Assembly (NCBI GenBank): GCA_023265025.1
Contig: JAHFUP010000007.1
Span: 46,858-110,857 of the forward strand
DNA from: Acidimicrobiia bacterium
GTDB lineage: Bacteria > Actinomycetota > Acidimicrobiia > Acidimicrobiales > AC-14
Direction: 5' to 3'
DNA length: 64,000 bases
Shown here piece by piece: positions 42,567-51,983 of the stretch (the first letter of the stretch is position 1; every line of letters starts with the position of its first letter). A program made the position numbers and the translations under genes. The notes under the pieces are model-generated. The model was given only the letters and a program-made list of their open reading frames with translations. It was not told where the DNA came from and searched no databases.

Positions 42567-44255
42567 CTAGGCGGTGCGCTTCTCCTTGTTCCGGCGGCGC
42601 TTGAGGAGTCCACCGGCCCCGTACCCGTTGGTGCCCGAGCCGTTGGTGGAGACGTTCGCGGAGGTGTAGTAGCGGGATGCGTAGCTCCCGTAGCCGCTGT
42701 CCTCGGTCACGCCGTTGAGGACGGCGCCGACCAGCGGGGCACTGACCTGCTGCAGCATCTCCGCGGCCCGGTGGACAGCCTTGCGGGTCGTCGTCCCGGC
42801 CGCGCTGACCAGCACCGTCGCGTCCACCCGCTGGGACAGGACCAGGGAGTCGGTGACGGGGAGCACGGGCGGCGAGTCGATGAGCACGATGTCGGCCTGC
42901 GACGCCAGGTTCCGCAGCAGCTCGACGGTGCGCCCCGACGACAGGAGCTCGGCCGGGTTGGGCGGCAGCGGCCCGGAGGCGAGGATCAGGAGCCGGTCGA
43001 GGCCGGGGACGGGCTGCAGGGCCTTGCTGAGGGCCACGTTGCCCAGCAGGACCGACGTGAAGCCCACCGCGTTGTCCATGCCGAAGAACGAGTGCAGGCG
43101 GGGCCGACGGAGGTCGCAACAGACGGCCACGGTGCGCAGGCCCGACCGGGCGAAGGCGACGGCCAGGTTGGCGAGCGTGGTGGTCTTGCCCTCCTGGGCG
43201 CTGGCGCTGGTCACCTGGATCAGGCGGACCTGCTGGTCGATGCCGAGGAACTGGATCGAGGTGCGGAGGATCCGGTACGCCTCCGCCGCCGGCGAGGTGG
43301 AGTCGGTCAGGGACACGACCCTGCTCGTCTCCTTGGACTTCCAGTCGGGGATCTGGGGGATCATGCCCACGACACTGAGGCCGGGCACGGCCCGCTCCAG
43401 GTCCTCCTTACCCTTGATCGAGTCGTCGAGGTACTCCACCAGAAACGCCAGGGCCACGCCGAACAGCAGGCCGAGGACGACAGCCAGGACCGCGTTGCGC
43501 CGAGGGGTGGGCTGGAAGGGGTCGGCCGGGGTCGAGGCCGGCGTGACCAGCGAGGCGCCGCCACCGGCGACGGTGCTGTCGACCTGCAACTGGTCCAGGC
43601 GCTGCTGGAAAAGACCGAGCTGGCTGAACAGGGTCGTCCGCCGCTGGGCGACCGTGGCGTCGGCCGCCGAGCGTTGGGCGCACGCTTCGGGGGTCGCCCG
43701 GGTATCGACGCACGCCGGCAGGTTCGCGGTGGTGGACGCCAGGTTGTCTATCTGCTTCTGCAGGTCGGTGATCTTGGACTGGATCTGCTCGCCGGCCTGG
43801 GTCAGCTCGTCGAGGGCCTGTGACCGGCGGAACTCGATGTAGGCGGCGGCGTACGCGTTGGCGATGACGGCCGTACGTGACGCGTCGGTGCTCTCGGCCC
43901 GGATGGTCACCAGGTCGGTCTGACCCACGGGGCGCACCTGGACCGGCGGGGCACTGCCGATCTTCTTCTTCACCAGCTCCTGAACCGGCTCGGTCCCGAT
44001 GACCTCGATCTCGGTCTCCACCGATCGGGCCGGGTCGACGTACACCTGCGACTCCGTGCCGAAGACCGACTGGTTGTTGCGTGATTTCAGGAGGACCTTG
44101 GCCGTCGCCGCGTAGCGGGGCGTCTGCAGGAACGACACGATGAGGGCCACGGCGAGGACGACGAGGACCGAGAGAGCGATCGTGGACTTTCGTCGCCGTA
44201 GGACCTGCAGATAGTCACGGAGGTCTGGCTCCGCGGCCGCCTCTTGGGGGAGCAC
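42567..44255 (-). CDS. Wzz/BY-kinase polysaccharide co-polymerase
   Basis: 562 residues. The N-terminal half is a Wzz chain-length domain with membrane segments at about 28-48 and 255-275; the C-terminal half is a bacterial tyrosine kinase with Walker A SAQEGKTTT, Walker A' VCCDLRRPRL and Walker B IVLIDSPP. The tail holds a tyrosine cluster (SGYGSYASRYYTS, GYGAGG) for autophosphorylation, which controls chain length and export. In actinobacteria both parts are commonly one protein. Confidence 0.92.
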   Translation of the reverse strand: MLPQEAAAEPDLRDYLQVLRRRKSTIALSVLVVLAVALIVSFLQTPRYAATAKVLLKSRNNQSVFGTESQVYVDPARSVETEIEVIGTEPVQELVKKKIGSAPPVQVRPVGQTDLVTIRAESTDASRTAVIANAYAAAYIEFRRSQALDELTQAGEQIQSKITDLQKQIDNLASTTANLPACVDTRATPEACAQRSAADATVAQRRTTLFSQLGLFQQRLDQLQVDSTVAGGGASLVTPASTPADPFQPTPRRNAVLAVVLGLLFGVALAFLVEYLDDSIKGKEDLERAVPGLSVVGMIPQIPDWKSKETSRVVSLTDSTSPAAEAYRILRTSIQFLGIDQQVRLIQVTSASAQEGKTTTLANLAVAFARSGLRTVAVCCDLRRPRLHSFFGMDNAVGFTSVLLGNVALSKALQPVPGLDRLLILASGPLPPNPAELLSSGRTVELLRNLASQADIVLIDSPPVLPVTDSLVLSQRVDATVLVSAAGTTTRKAVHRAAEMLQQVSAPLVGAVLNGVTEDSGYGSYASRYYTSANVSTNGSGTNGYGAGGLLKRRRNKEKRTA

Positions 44256-44364
44256 TGTCCAAGAGTAGCCTCCATGGGTATGGCCTCCGGGTGGAGCGAG
44301 GCCGCTCGATTACGCTCTCGTTCCGGATGACGTCTTGTTCCATGGCGGGTCGGGCGCCGACTCG

Positions 44365-45372
44365 GTGACTGGAGCGCTCGTACGCGGGGCGACCGCGCTG
44401 GCCGTCGCCCTCGCACTCGCGCCGCTCGTGCTCGTCCTCCTGCGGCGGGCGAACCTGCTCGACCACCCCTCGGAGCGCTCGTCCCATGCCGCGCCGGTCC
44501 TGCGGGGCGGCGGCCTCGCCCCGGCCCTCGGCGCGCTCGTCGCCCTGGCGCTCACGCCGGCGGTGCCGGGGACGCAACGGTGGGCCGTCGCCGTCACGGC
44601 TGCCGCGTTCGGCCTGGTGGGGCTGGTCGAGGACGTGGTCGGCGTGGTGGCGCTGCGCCGCCTGGCCGTCCAGTTCGCCGCCGCCGTCCTGAGCGTCCCG
44701 TTCCTCCTCGACGGGCTCTCGGGCCCGGTCCTCTGGCGGGCGGCCTTCACGGCGGGCGTCGTCTTCTGGCTCGTGGCCTTCGCCAATGCCTACAACTTCA
44801 TGGACGGCATCGACGGGATCTCCGTCGCCCAGGCCGCCGGCGCCGGCCTGACCTGGATGCTCGTCGGGGTGGCCCAGGACGTCCCCATGCTGGCCGCCGG
44901 CGGGGCGATCGCCGCCGGCGCCACCCTTGGCTTCGCCCCCTTCAACCTGCCCCGGGCCCGCATGTTCCTCGGCGACGTGGGCAGCTATTTCCTCGGCGCC
45001 TGGCTGGCGGCTCTCGCCGTGCTCGGCGTGCGTGCCGGCCTCCCGCCCGAGGCCATCCTGGCCCCGCTTGCCCTTTACGTCGCCGACACCGGGTCGACCC
45101 TGGCCCGCCGCGTCCTACGCGGTGAGACATGGCACGAGCCCCACCGTGACCACGCCTATCAGCGGCTGTGCCGCTCGGGCTGGACCCATGTGCAGGCGTC
45201 CGCCCTCGTGGCCGCCGGCATCGCCCTGAGCGGCGCGCTGGGGGCCGTGAGCCTGGGAGATTCGGTCCCGGCCCGCCTCGCCGCCGATGTCGCCCTCGCC
45301 GGCGTCATCGGCGCCTACCTCCTCGCGCCGCGGTGGCTGGCGGGTCGGACGTCGGCCATGGCCGTGGCCTGA
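44365..45372 (+). CDS. WecA/TagO/MraY-type sugar-phosphate transferase
   Basis: About 335 residues with some ten membrane segments and the family motifs NAYNFMDGIDG, MFLGDVGSYFLG and HRDHAYQRL. It transfers a sugar-1-phosphate from a UDP-sugar to undecaprenyl phosphate, starting glycan assembly. GTG 44365 is preferred; a TTG at 44335 is in frame. Divergent from the Wzz/kinase gene. Confidence 0.88.
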   Translation: MTGALVRGATALAVALALAPLVLVLLRRANLLDHPSERSSHAAPVLRGGGLAPALGALVALALTPAVPGTQRWAVAVTAAAFGLVGLVEDVVGVVALRRLAVQFAAAVLSVPFLLDGLSGPVLWRAAFTAGVVFWLVAFANAYNFMDGIDGISVAQAAGAGLTWMLVGVAQDVPMLAAGGAIAAGATLGFAPFNLPRARMFLGDVGSYFLGAWLAALAVLGVRAGLPPEAILAPLALYVADTGSTLARRVLRGETWHEPHRDHAYQRLCRSGWTHVQASALVAAGIALSGALGAVSLGDSVPARLAADVALAGVIGAYLLAPRWLAGRTSAMAVA

Positions 45373-45373
45373 C

Positions 45374-46594
45374 GTGCGGGTCCTCGTCGTCTGCCACTAC
45401 TTCCCGCCGGAGATCGGTGCGCCGCAGGCCCGGCTCAGTGAGCTGGCCGGCGCGTGGGCTGCGGCGGGCGACGAGGTGACCGTCCTCACCGGGATGCCCA
45501 ACCACCCCACCGGCGTCGTCCCCGAGGCCTACCGCGGCCGGGTCCGGGCGGAGGAGGCCGTCGACGGGTACCGGGTCGTGCGGACGTGGCTCTACGCCGC
45601 GCCGAACACCGGCATGGTGAAGAAGACGCTCGGGCACCTCTCGTTCATGATCACGAGCCTCGCCCTCGGCCTGCGGCGCAGTGGGCGGGCCGACGTGGTG
45701 GTCGTGTCCTCGCCGACGTTCTTCTCGGTCTTCTCGGCGTGGGCCCTGGCCCGCTGGAGGCGGGCCCCGCTGGTCGTGGAGGTGCGCGACCTGTGGCCGG
45801 CGATCTTCGTGGAGCTCGGTGTCCTGCGTAACCGGTGGGTCATCCGGGCCCTCGAAGCACTGGAACTGGCGGCCTACCGGGCGGCGGCCGCCGTGGTCGT
45901 CGTCACCGAGGGCTTCCGTGACGACCTGGTCGGCCGGGGCGTGCCGGCGGAGAAGGTGCATGTGATCCCCAACGGGGCCGACATCGAGCGCTTCGGTGGG
46001 CACCCCGCCGATGCCGGCGCCCGGACCGAGCTGGGCGCCGAACCCGAGGAGGCCCTCGTGCTCTACATCGGGGCCCACGGCATCTCCCACGGGCTGGAAG
46101 CGGTAGCCGAGGCCGCGGCCAAGCTCACTCGGGAGCCCGTGCACTTCGCGTTCGTCGGCGAGGGGGCGGCGAAAGACGACCTGGTGGCCAAAGTTCGGGA
46201 CCTCGGCCTCACGAACGCGACCCTCCTGCCGGCGGTCCCCCGCGACGAGGTGGCGCGCCTGCTGGCGGCGGCCGACATCTGCCTGGTCCCGCTCCGCGAC
46301 GTCCCCCTCTTCAGCTCCTTCATCCCCTCCAAGATGTTCGAGTACCTGGCTGCGTCGAAGGCCGTCATCGGGAGCGTGCGCGGTGAGCCGGCGGCAATCC
46401 TGGAGGCGGCGGGCGCGGTCGTCGTCGAGCCCGAGGATCCGTGTGCCCTCGCCGGCGCCGTCCGGGACCTGGCCGCCGATCCGGCCCGCCGGGAGGCGAT
46501 GGGCCGGCGGGGACAGGAGTACGTGGCCGAGCACTACGACCGCCAGGTGCTGGCCGGGCGCTACCGCTCCATCCTGCTCGACGTCAGCACGTGA
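45374..46594 (+). CDS. Glycosyltransferase family 4 (WbuB-like)
   Basis: 406 residues with the N-terminal CHYFPPEIGAPQARL found in WbuB-like enzymes, VEVRDLWPAI, VIPNGADIERF and the nucleotide-binding region with FSSFIPSKMFEYLAASKAV. It adds a sugar to the lipid-linked intermediate in the cytoplasm. GTG 45374 lies one base after the previous stop; the end overlaps the next gene (GTGA). Confidence 0.87.
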   Translation: MRVLVVCHYFPPEIGAPQARLSELAGAWAAAGDEVTVLTGMPNHPTGVVPEAYRGRVRAEEAVDGYRVVRTWLYAAPNTGMVKKTLGHLSFMITSLALGLRRSGRADVVVVSSPTFFSVFSAWALARWRRAPLVVEVRDLWPAIFVELGVLRNRWVIRALEALELAAYRAAAAVVVVTEGFRDDLVGRGVPAEKVHVIPNGADIERFGGHPADAGARTELGAEPEEALVLYIGAHGISHGLEAVAEAAAKLTREPVHFAFVGEGAAKDDLVAKVRDLGLTNATLLPAVPRDEVARLLAAADICLVPLRDVPLFSSFIPSKMFEYLAASKAVIGSVRGEPAAILEAAGAVVVEPEDPCALAGAVRDLAADPARREAMGRRGQEYVAEHYDRQVLAGRYRSILLDVST

Positions 46595-47460
46595 GGGTCC
46601 ACGTCACCGGAGGCAGTGGCTTCCTCGGCGGGAGCGTCGTGCCGCTGCTGGTCGCCGCACGCCACGAGGTCACGGCCTTGGCCCGCACGCCGGCGGCCGC
46701 GGAACGGGTCGCCGCCCTCGGCGCCACGGCGATCCCCGGCGATCTCGACGACCCGGCCTCGGTGGACGCCGCCTTCGCGGTCAGTGACGCCGAGGCGCTG
46801 GTGAACCTGGCGTCGCTGGGCTTCGGCCACGCGCCCACGATCGTGGCCGCGGCCGAGGAGGCGGGGCTGCACCGGGCGGTGTTCGTCTCGACCACGTCGA
46901 TCTTCACCGGCTTGCAGACGGCCACCAAGCCGATCCGCCTGGCGGCCGAGGACGCTGTCATGACCAGCGCCCTGGACTGGACCATCATCCGCCCGACGAT
47001 GATCTACGGCATGCCCGCAGACCGGAACATGGCCCGGCTCCTGCGAGCCCTCCGCCGCCTACCGGTCCTGCCCCTTCCGGGCGGCGGCAGGGGCCTTCAG
47101 CAGCCGGTCCACGTCGACGACCTCGCCGGCGCCATCGTGGCCGCCCTCGACCGCCCCCCCACCATCGGACGGGCCTACGACGTCGCCGGCCCCGAACCGA
47201 TCACCCTGCGGACCGTGATCGAGGAGGCCGGCGACGCGGTGGACCGCCATCCTCGACTGGTCGCCCTGCCGCTGCGGCCCATTGTCGCCGCCATGCGGGT
47301 GTACGAGGTCGTCGCCCCGTCGCCGAGGCTCAAGTCGGAGCAGATCGCCCGGTTGGCCGAGGACAAGGCGGTCGACATCTCTCCGGCGCGGGCCGACCTG
47401 GGCTTCGACCCCCGGCCCTTCCGGGCCGGCATCGCTGCCGAGGCGGCCCTCCTCCGATGA
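46591..47460 (+). CDS. NAD-dependent epimerase/reductase (SDR)
   Basis: 289 residues with the nucleotide-binding motif VTGGSGFLGGSVV, VNLASLGFGH, FVSTTSIFTG and VHVDDLAGAI. It is an atypical/extended SDR likely acting on a nucleotide sugar or lipid-linked sugar. The usual YxxxK is not evident in place, so activity is uncertain. The stop is overlapped by the relay mini-ORF. Confidence 0.78.
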   Translation: MRVHVTGGSGFLGGSVVPLLVAARHEVTALARTPAAAERVAALGATAIPGDLDDPASVDAAFAVSDAEALVNLASLGFGHAPTIVAAAEEAGLHRAVFVSTTSIFTGLQTATKPIRLAAEDAVMTSALDWTIIRPTMIYGMPADRNMARLLRALRRLPVLPLPGGGRGLQQPVHVDDLAGAIVAALDRPPTIGRAYDVAGPEPITLRTVIEEAGDAVDRHPRLVALPLRPIVAAMRVYEVVAPSPRLKSEQIARLAEDKAVDISPARADLGFDPRPFRAGIAAEAALLR

Positions 47461-47528
47461 CCGGCCCGGGAGGCCGGTCCAACCAACCTTCACGGGGACA
47501 TCCGCCCGAAGGGCGGGTGGACCGGTGA
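47457..47528 (+). CDS. 23-codon relay mini-ORF before the heparinase-like gene
   Basis: ATG 47457 overlaps the previous stop (ATGA) and TGA 47526-47528 overlaps the next GTG (GTGA). Like the frame at 7881 it is 72 nt long and encodes a peptide beginning MTGPGGRS; the two differ afterwards (SNQPSRGHPPEGRVDR part here). The conserved coding start and spacing 40 kb apart suggest a mobile or selected element. Confidence 0.5.
   Translation: MTGPGGRSNQPSRGHPPEGRVDR
47459..47516 (+). promoter_or_regulatory. Two-hairpin element before the heparinase-like gene
   Basis: GACCGGCC, loop CGGGA, GGCCGGTC (47459-47479), then 22 nt, then CCGCCC, loop GAA, GGGCGG (47502-47516), the latter covering the ribosome site of the GTG at 47525. 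Hairpin 1 is identical to that at 7883-7903; hairpin 2 keeps its fold with changed bases. Confidence 0.5.
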
Positions 47529-49153
47529 TCGACCGGGTCTTACTGCTGGGCCGCACCACCCGGAACCTGCGGGCGTCGCAGGTCCTCCACCGCGTTCGCC
47601 TGCGGGCCCAGCGGTGGCCGCCCTCGCGACCGGTGGCGTCCACCCTGCTCGGCGCCCGGCCGCCGCGGCCGGCGACGGTTCCCGGTTGGCCCGGCTCGTT
47701 CACAACGTTGGACGCCGAGATCGGTGACGCCTTCCCCTCCGCCGAGGAAAATGCGCGGGGCATGTTCGCGTTCCTCCATGACCGTCGGGACCTCGGGTGG
47801 CCGGTCGATTGGAACGCACCTGGCGCCTCGCGGCTCTGGGCCTACCACCTGCACTACATGGAGTGGGCGTGGTCGTTCGCGGCCGCTCCCGACCGGCATT
47901 GGGGCCGGGAGGCGTTCGCCGGGCTTTGGCAGTCGTGGGTTGCGGCGGCGTCGTTCGGTAGGGGAGACCCGTGGTCGCCCTACGTGGCCTCGCTGCGGGC
48001 GTGGGCCCTCTGCGGCACCTACGACGCCCTCGTCGCCGGCTCGGGCCTCCAGCCGGCCGTCGACTCCAGCCTGGCCCTGCACGCCCGCTTCCTGCGCTGG
48101 CACGTCGAGCACGATGTGGGCGGCAACCACCTGGTCAAGAACCTCAAGGCCCTGGTCGGGCTGGGTGTCTTCCTCGGCGACGACCGCCTCCTGGCCGTCG
48201 CCGGCCGCGAGCTGGAGCGCCAGATCGGGGTGCAGGTGCTGGCCGACGGCGGCCACTACGAGCGGTCGCCGTCGTACCACTGCCAGGTCCTCGGCGACTT
48301 CGTCGACGTCGCCGGCCTGCTGGCCGCGGCCGGTCGGCCGGCGGTCCCCGGGCTCGCCCGGGCCATCGACTCCATGCGAACCTGGTTGGGTCTCATGTTG
48401 ATGCCCGACGGCGACGTCCCACTGTTCAACGACTGCGTCCTCGTCGGGCCGTCCCGGCTGGCGGCGCTGCGGCCCGGGCCGGCCGCCACCGACCGGCTCA
48501 CCGTGCTGCCGGCCTCCGGCTACGTCGTCGTCCGGCCCGACGAGCGGCTGCACCTGGTGGCCGATGTGGGCGACCCCTGCCCACCCGACCTTCCCGCCCA
48601 CGCCCACGCCGACTGCCTCAGCTTCGAGCTGGCCGCCGACGGGCGGCGAGTCGTGGTCGACGCCGGCACGTCGACCTACGAGGCCGGCGTCCGGCGGGCC
48701 CACGAGAGATCGACCGCGGCCCACAACACGGTGACGGTCGACGGGGCCGACCAGACCGAGGTGTGGGGGGTCTTCCGCGCCGCCCGGCTGGCTCGCGGCC
48801 GCCTGGAGCGGGCCGAGGACGACGGACAGGTCGTCACGGTCGTGGCGTCGCACGACGGGTACCGCCGGCTGCCGGGTGCGCCGCGGCACCGGCGCACCTT
48901 CCGGGTGGCCACGCAGGTCGAGATCACCGACGAGATCGCCGGCGAGGGGTCGCACCGCGTGGAGTCACGCGTCCGCTTCGCGGCCCCGGGTCTCGGGAAG
49001 GCGATGTGGTCGGGGCCGGCGAACCTGCAGGTCAGCGAGGATGTCGCGTCCTACGCCACCGGTTTCGGTGTCATCCACGACGGACCGGTGGCGGCCGCGG
49101 CATGGCAGGGAACGCTTCCCGTGACCATCGGGCTGGAGGTTCACGTCAGATGA
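47525..49153 (+). CDS. Heparinase II/III-like protein
   Basis: The 542-residue protein has the helical (alpha/alpha) N-terminal domain with HDVGGNHLVKNLKAL and GGHYERSPSYH, and a C-terminal beta domain with HAHADCLSFEL and AHNTVTVDGADQTEVW, as in heparinase II/III lyases. Such proteins are frequent in polysaccharide loci beside the next gene's two-domain oxidoreductase and may trim or remodel the glycan. No signal peptide is seen. GTG 47525 overlaps the mini-ORF stop. Confidence 0.85.
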   Translation: MIDRVLLLGRTTRNLRASQVLHRVRLRAQRWPPSRPVASTLLGARPPRPATVPGWPGSFTTLDAEIGDAFPSAEENARGMFAFLHDRRDLGWPVDWNAPGASRLWAYHLHYMEWAWSFAAAPDRHWGREAFAGLWQSWVAAASFGRGDPWSPYVASLRAWALCGTYDALVAGSGLQPAVDSSLALHARFLRWHVEHDVGGNHLVKNLKALVGLGVFLGDDRLLAVAGRELERQIGVQVLADGGHYERSPSYHCQVLGDFVDVAGLLAAAGRPAVPGLARAIDSMRTWLGLMLMPDGDVPLFNDCVLVGPSRLAALRPGPAATDRLTVLPASGYVVVRPDERLHLVADVGDPCPPDLPAHAHADCLSFELAADGRRVVVDAGTSTYEAGVRRAHERSTAAHNTVTVDGADQTEVWGVFRAARLARGRLERAEDDGQVVTVVASHDGYRRLPGAPRHRRTFRVATQVEITDEIAGEGSHRVESRVRFAAPGLGKAMWSGPANLQVSEDVASYATGFGVIHDGPVAAAAWQGTLPVTIGLEVHVR

Positions 49154-51261
49154 AGCAGGTCGTCCAGCCGGCCAACGGCGGCCCTGTGCGGGTGATCGAG
49201 GTGCCCCGTCCGAGCATCGGCCCGACCGAGGTGCTGGTCCAGACGGTGGCCAGCGCGGTGTCCCCGGGCACCGAGCGGGCGGTCACCAGGCTGGCCCAGT
49301 CGAGCCTGCTGGCCAAGGCCCGGGCCCGGCCCGACCTGGTCCGCCAGGTGATCAGGAAGGCCCAGACCGACGGCATCGCCAAGACGGCCCGCTCCGTGCG
49401 GGCCCGCCTCGACGACGACGTCCCCCTCGGGTACTCCGCCGCCGGCATCGCCCTGGAGGTCGGGGAAGCGGTGGCCGGCATCGCGCCCGGCCAGCTGGTG
49501 GCCACCGGTGGGGCCGGCAAGGCCAACCACGCCGAGTTCCAGGCCGTCCCGGGGCTGCTGTGCGCGCCGGTGCCCGCCGGCGTGCCCGCCGCCGACGCCG
49601 CCTTCGCCACCGTCGCCTCGGTGGCGCTGCACTCGCTGCGGTTGGCCGAGGTCGGCCCCGGCGCCAAGGTCGTGGTGATCGGACTCGGGCTGCTCGGCCA
49701 GCTGGCCGTGCGGCTCGCCCAGGCCTCGGGCTGCGACGTGGCCGGCATCGATGTCGCCCAGTTCCAGGCCGATCGCGCCGCCCACGCAGGTGCGCTGGCC
49801 CTTCTCGAAGCCGGCGACGACACCACCAAGGCCGTCCTCGAGTGGTCCCGGGGCCGGGGCGCCGACGCCGTCCTCCTCATGGCGGCCAGCTCGTCGTCGG
49901 CCATCGCCGGCCGGGCGCCGGACCTGTGCCGCGATCAGGCCAACGTGGTCGTGGTGGGCGACGTCGGCCTCGACCTCGACCGCCGGCCGTTCTACGAGCG
50001 CGAGCTGAACCTGCGCTTCGCCCGCTCCTACGGTCCGGGCCGGTACGAGCGGTCCTACGAGGAGTGGGGCGTCGACCTCCCGGCCGGGCTGGTCCGCTGG
50101 ACGGAAGGCCGCAACTTCGAGGCGGTGCTCGACCTGCTCGCCGCCGGCCGGCTCCAGGTCGCCGACCTCGTCACCCACCACTTCCCGATCGCCGAGGCGA
50201 CCTCCGCCTACGAGCTCGTCGAGAGTGGTAGTGAACCGTCCCTCGGGATCGTCTTCGACTACCCGGACGCTCCTGCGCCGGACCGACCGATCGTGCTGCG
50301 TGCGGCCCGGCCGGGCCCGCACGGCGTCGGCCTCATCGGCGCCGGCGCGTTCGCCCGGACGGTGCTGATGCCGGCGTTCAAGGAGGCGGGCTTCGAACGC
50401 TTCGTCTCGGTCGCCTCCGCCTCGGGCCTCTCCGCCCGCCGCATGGCGGAGCGCGCCGGCTTCGAGAAAGCGGTGTCCGGCGCTGATGCAATCATTGACG
50501 ACCCCGACGTCGAGGTCGTGGTGATCGCCACCCCCCACGACTCCCATGCCCGTCTCGCCGCCCAGGCCCTGCGCGCCGGCAAGGACGTGTTCTGCGAGAA
50601 GCCGCTGGCGCTGACCATGGACGAGCTGGACGACGTCGAGGCTGCGCAACGCGAGAGCGGGCGGGTGCTCTTCGTCGGCTTCAACCGCCGCTACTCCGAG
50701 CCGATCAGGCTTGTCCGCAAGCACTTCGCCGGCGGTACCGGGCCGTTGGTTGTGACGTATCGGGTGAACGCAGGGGAGCTACCGCCGGCCCACTGGTATC
50801 ACGATCGCCGGCACGGCGGTCGCCTGCTGGGCGAGATATGTCATTTCGTCGACACCTGCTCTGCTGTCGTCGGCGCCCCGCCCGTCGCCGTCCGCGCCAT
50901 GGGTTCAGGCGGGAACGAGCGCCTCCTCGACGAGGATGTGGTCGTCGTCCTGCGCTTCGGTGACGGGTCTCTTGCGACCATCTCGTTTGCGGCCGCGGGG
51001 CATCCGTCCGTCGAGAAGGAACGAGTCGACGTCCTCGGGCGGGGTCGATCGGCGACCATCGTCGACTTTCGGGAGCTGCACCTGAACGGAAGCGCGAGCC
51101 CAGGGCGATTCGACAAGGGTCATGGGGCTGCGGTCTTTTCCTTCCGGCACGCGATCGCCAAAGCCGCTATTGCTGAGTCGAACGGTGTCGGGTCGATGCG
51201 TGCCACCCTTGCCGCGGCAGCCGACATGGCGGCGGCTCAGTCACAGATCGCTCACCGATGA
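49150..51261 (+). CDS. Two-domain oxidoreductase (zinc-type dehydrogenase + Gfo/Idh/MocA)
   Basis: 703 residues. The first ~370 resemble a medium-chain dehydrogenase (VVVIGLGLLGQLAVRLAQ as nucleotide-binding site), the rest is a Gfo/Idh/MocA oxidoreductase (GVGLIGAGAFARTVLMPAF, EKPLALTMDELD, GFNRRYSEP, HWYHD). The fusion is known from glycan clusters and should modify a nucleotide sugar. ATGA overlaps on both sides bind it to its neighbours. Confidence 0.88.
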   Translation: MKQVVQPANGGPVRVIEVPRPSIGPTEVLVQTVASAVSPGTERAVTRLAQSSLLAKARARPDLVRQVIRKAQTDGIAKTARSVRARLDDDVPLGYSAAGIALEVGEAVAGIAPGQLVATGGAGKANHAEFQAVPGLLCAPVPAGVPAADAAFATVASVALHSLRLAEVGPGAKVVVIGLGLLGQLAVRLAQASGCDVAGIDVAQFQADRAAHAGALALLEAGDDTTKAVLEWSRGRGADAVLLMAASSSSAIAGRAPDLCRDQANVVVVGDVGLDLDRRPFYERELNLRFARSYGPGRYERSYEEWGVDLPAGLVRWTEGRNFEAVLDLLAAGRLQVADLVTHHFPIAEATSAYELVESGSEPSLGIVFDYPDAPAPDRPIVLRAARPGPHGVGLIGAGAFARTVLMPAFKEAGFERFVSVASASGLSARRMAERAGFEKAVSGADAIIDDPDVEVVVIATPHDSHARLAAQALRAGKDVFCEKPLALTMDELDDVEAAQRESGRVLFVGFNRRYSEPIRLVRKHFAGGTGPLVVTYRVNAGELPPAHWYHDRRHGGRLLGEICHFVDTCSAVVGAPPVAVRAMGSGGNERLLDEDVVVVLRFGDGSLATISFAAAGHPSVEKERVDVLGRGRSATIVDFRELHLNGSASPGRFDKGHGAAVFSFRHAIAKAAIAESNGVGSMRATLAAAADMAAAQSQIAHR

Positions 51262-51983
51262 CATTAGCTTCCGAATCACGATATGCAGATGGACGCTACG
51301 CGAAGCAGCACGGCGGCTGGCACGAAGAAGACGCAGCCTGGAAGGCTGATCAGGTCCGGTCGATGATGTCGGCGCACGGATTGGCACCCAAGTCGATCTG
51401 CGACATCGGGTGCGGTACTGCAGGGGTGCTTGCCCGGCTCCAAGAGCAGGTTCCCGACGTCCAGTATGTCGGGTATGAGCCGGCGGGCGAGGCGATCGAA
51501 TTGGCGGGAGCGCGAGCGTCGAGCATCGACATTAGGCGAACGGACGCGCAAGAATGCCGCGACTTCTTCGACCTGATCCTCATGCTGGATGTTTTCGAGC
51601 ACGTCGAGGACTACGTCAGCTTCATTCGATCGTTCACCGACAAGGCGTCTAAGTTCATCTTTCATATCCCACTAGACATGTCGGTGCAGGCTGTCGTTCG
51701 GATGACCCCGATCATGGAAGCACGCACGAAGACGGGCCACCTCCATTACTTCTCGAAAGAGACCGCTCTCGCCACTGTCAACGACGGTGGATACCGAGTG
51801 CTCGACTGGGGATACACGAATGGCACCGAGCTTCCGCGGGTAGCGATCAAGACGCGTCTTGCGGCGATACCCCGAAGGCTCGCCTACCGGTTGCATCCCG
51901 ACTTCGCCGTGCGTGTGCTGGGCGGGTTCTCTCTTCTCGTGCTAGCCGAACCATCCGGTGAGCCCAGGAACGGAGGTCGCTAG
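51258..51983 (+). CDS. Class I SAM-dependent methyltransferase
   Basis: 241 residues with motif I CDIGCGTAGVLARL, the acidic GYEPAGEA and LILMLDVFEHVEDY. It probably methylates a sugar or sugar intermediate of the glycan. The gene is coupled to the oxidoreductase by ATGA and overlaps the convergent glycosyltransferase gene by 4 bp. Confidence 0.83.
   Translation: MTLASESRYADGRYAKQHGGWHEEDAAWKADQVRSMMSAHGLAPKSICDIGCGTAGVLARLQEQVPDVQYVGYEPAGEAIELAGARASSIDIRRTDAQECRDFFDLILMLDVFEHVEDYVSFIRSFTDKASKFIFHIPLDMSVQAVVRMTPIMEARTKTGHLHYFSKETALATVNDGGYRVLDWGYTNGTELPRVAIKTRLAAIPRRLAYRLHPDFAVRVLGGFSLLVLAEPSGEPRNGGR

Noticed and set aside
47971..49149. N-terminal extension of the two-domain oxidoreductase
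   Set aside because: It is a shadow of the heparinase-like gene; ATG 49150 has the ATGA overlap and starts the dehydrogenase domain.
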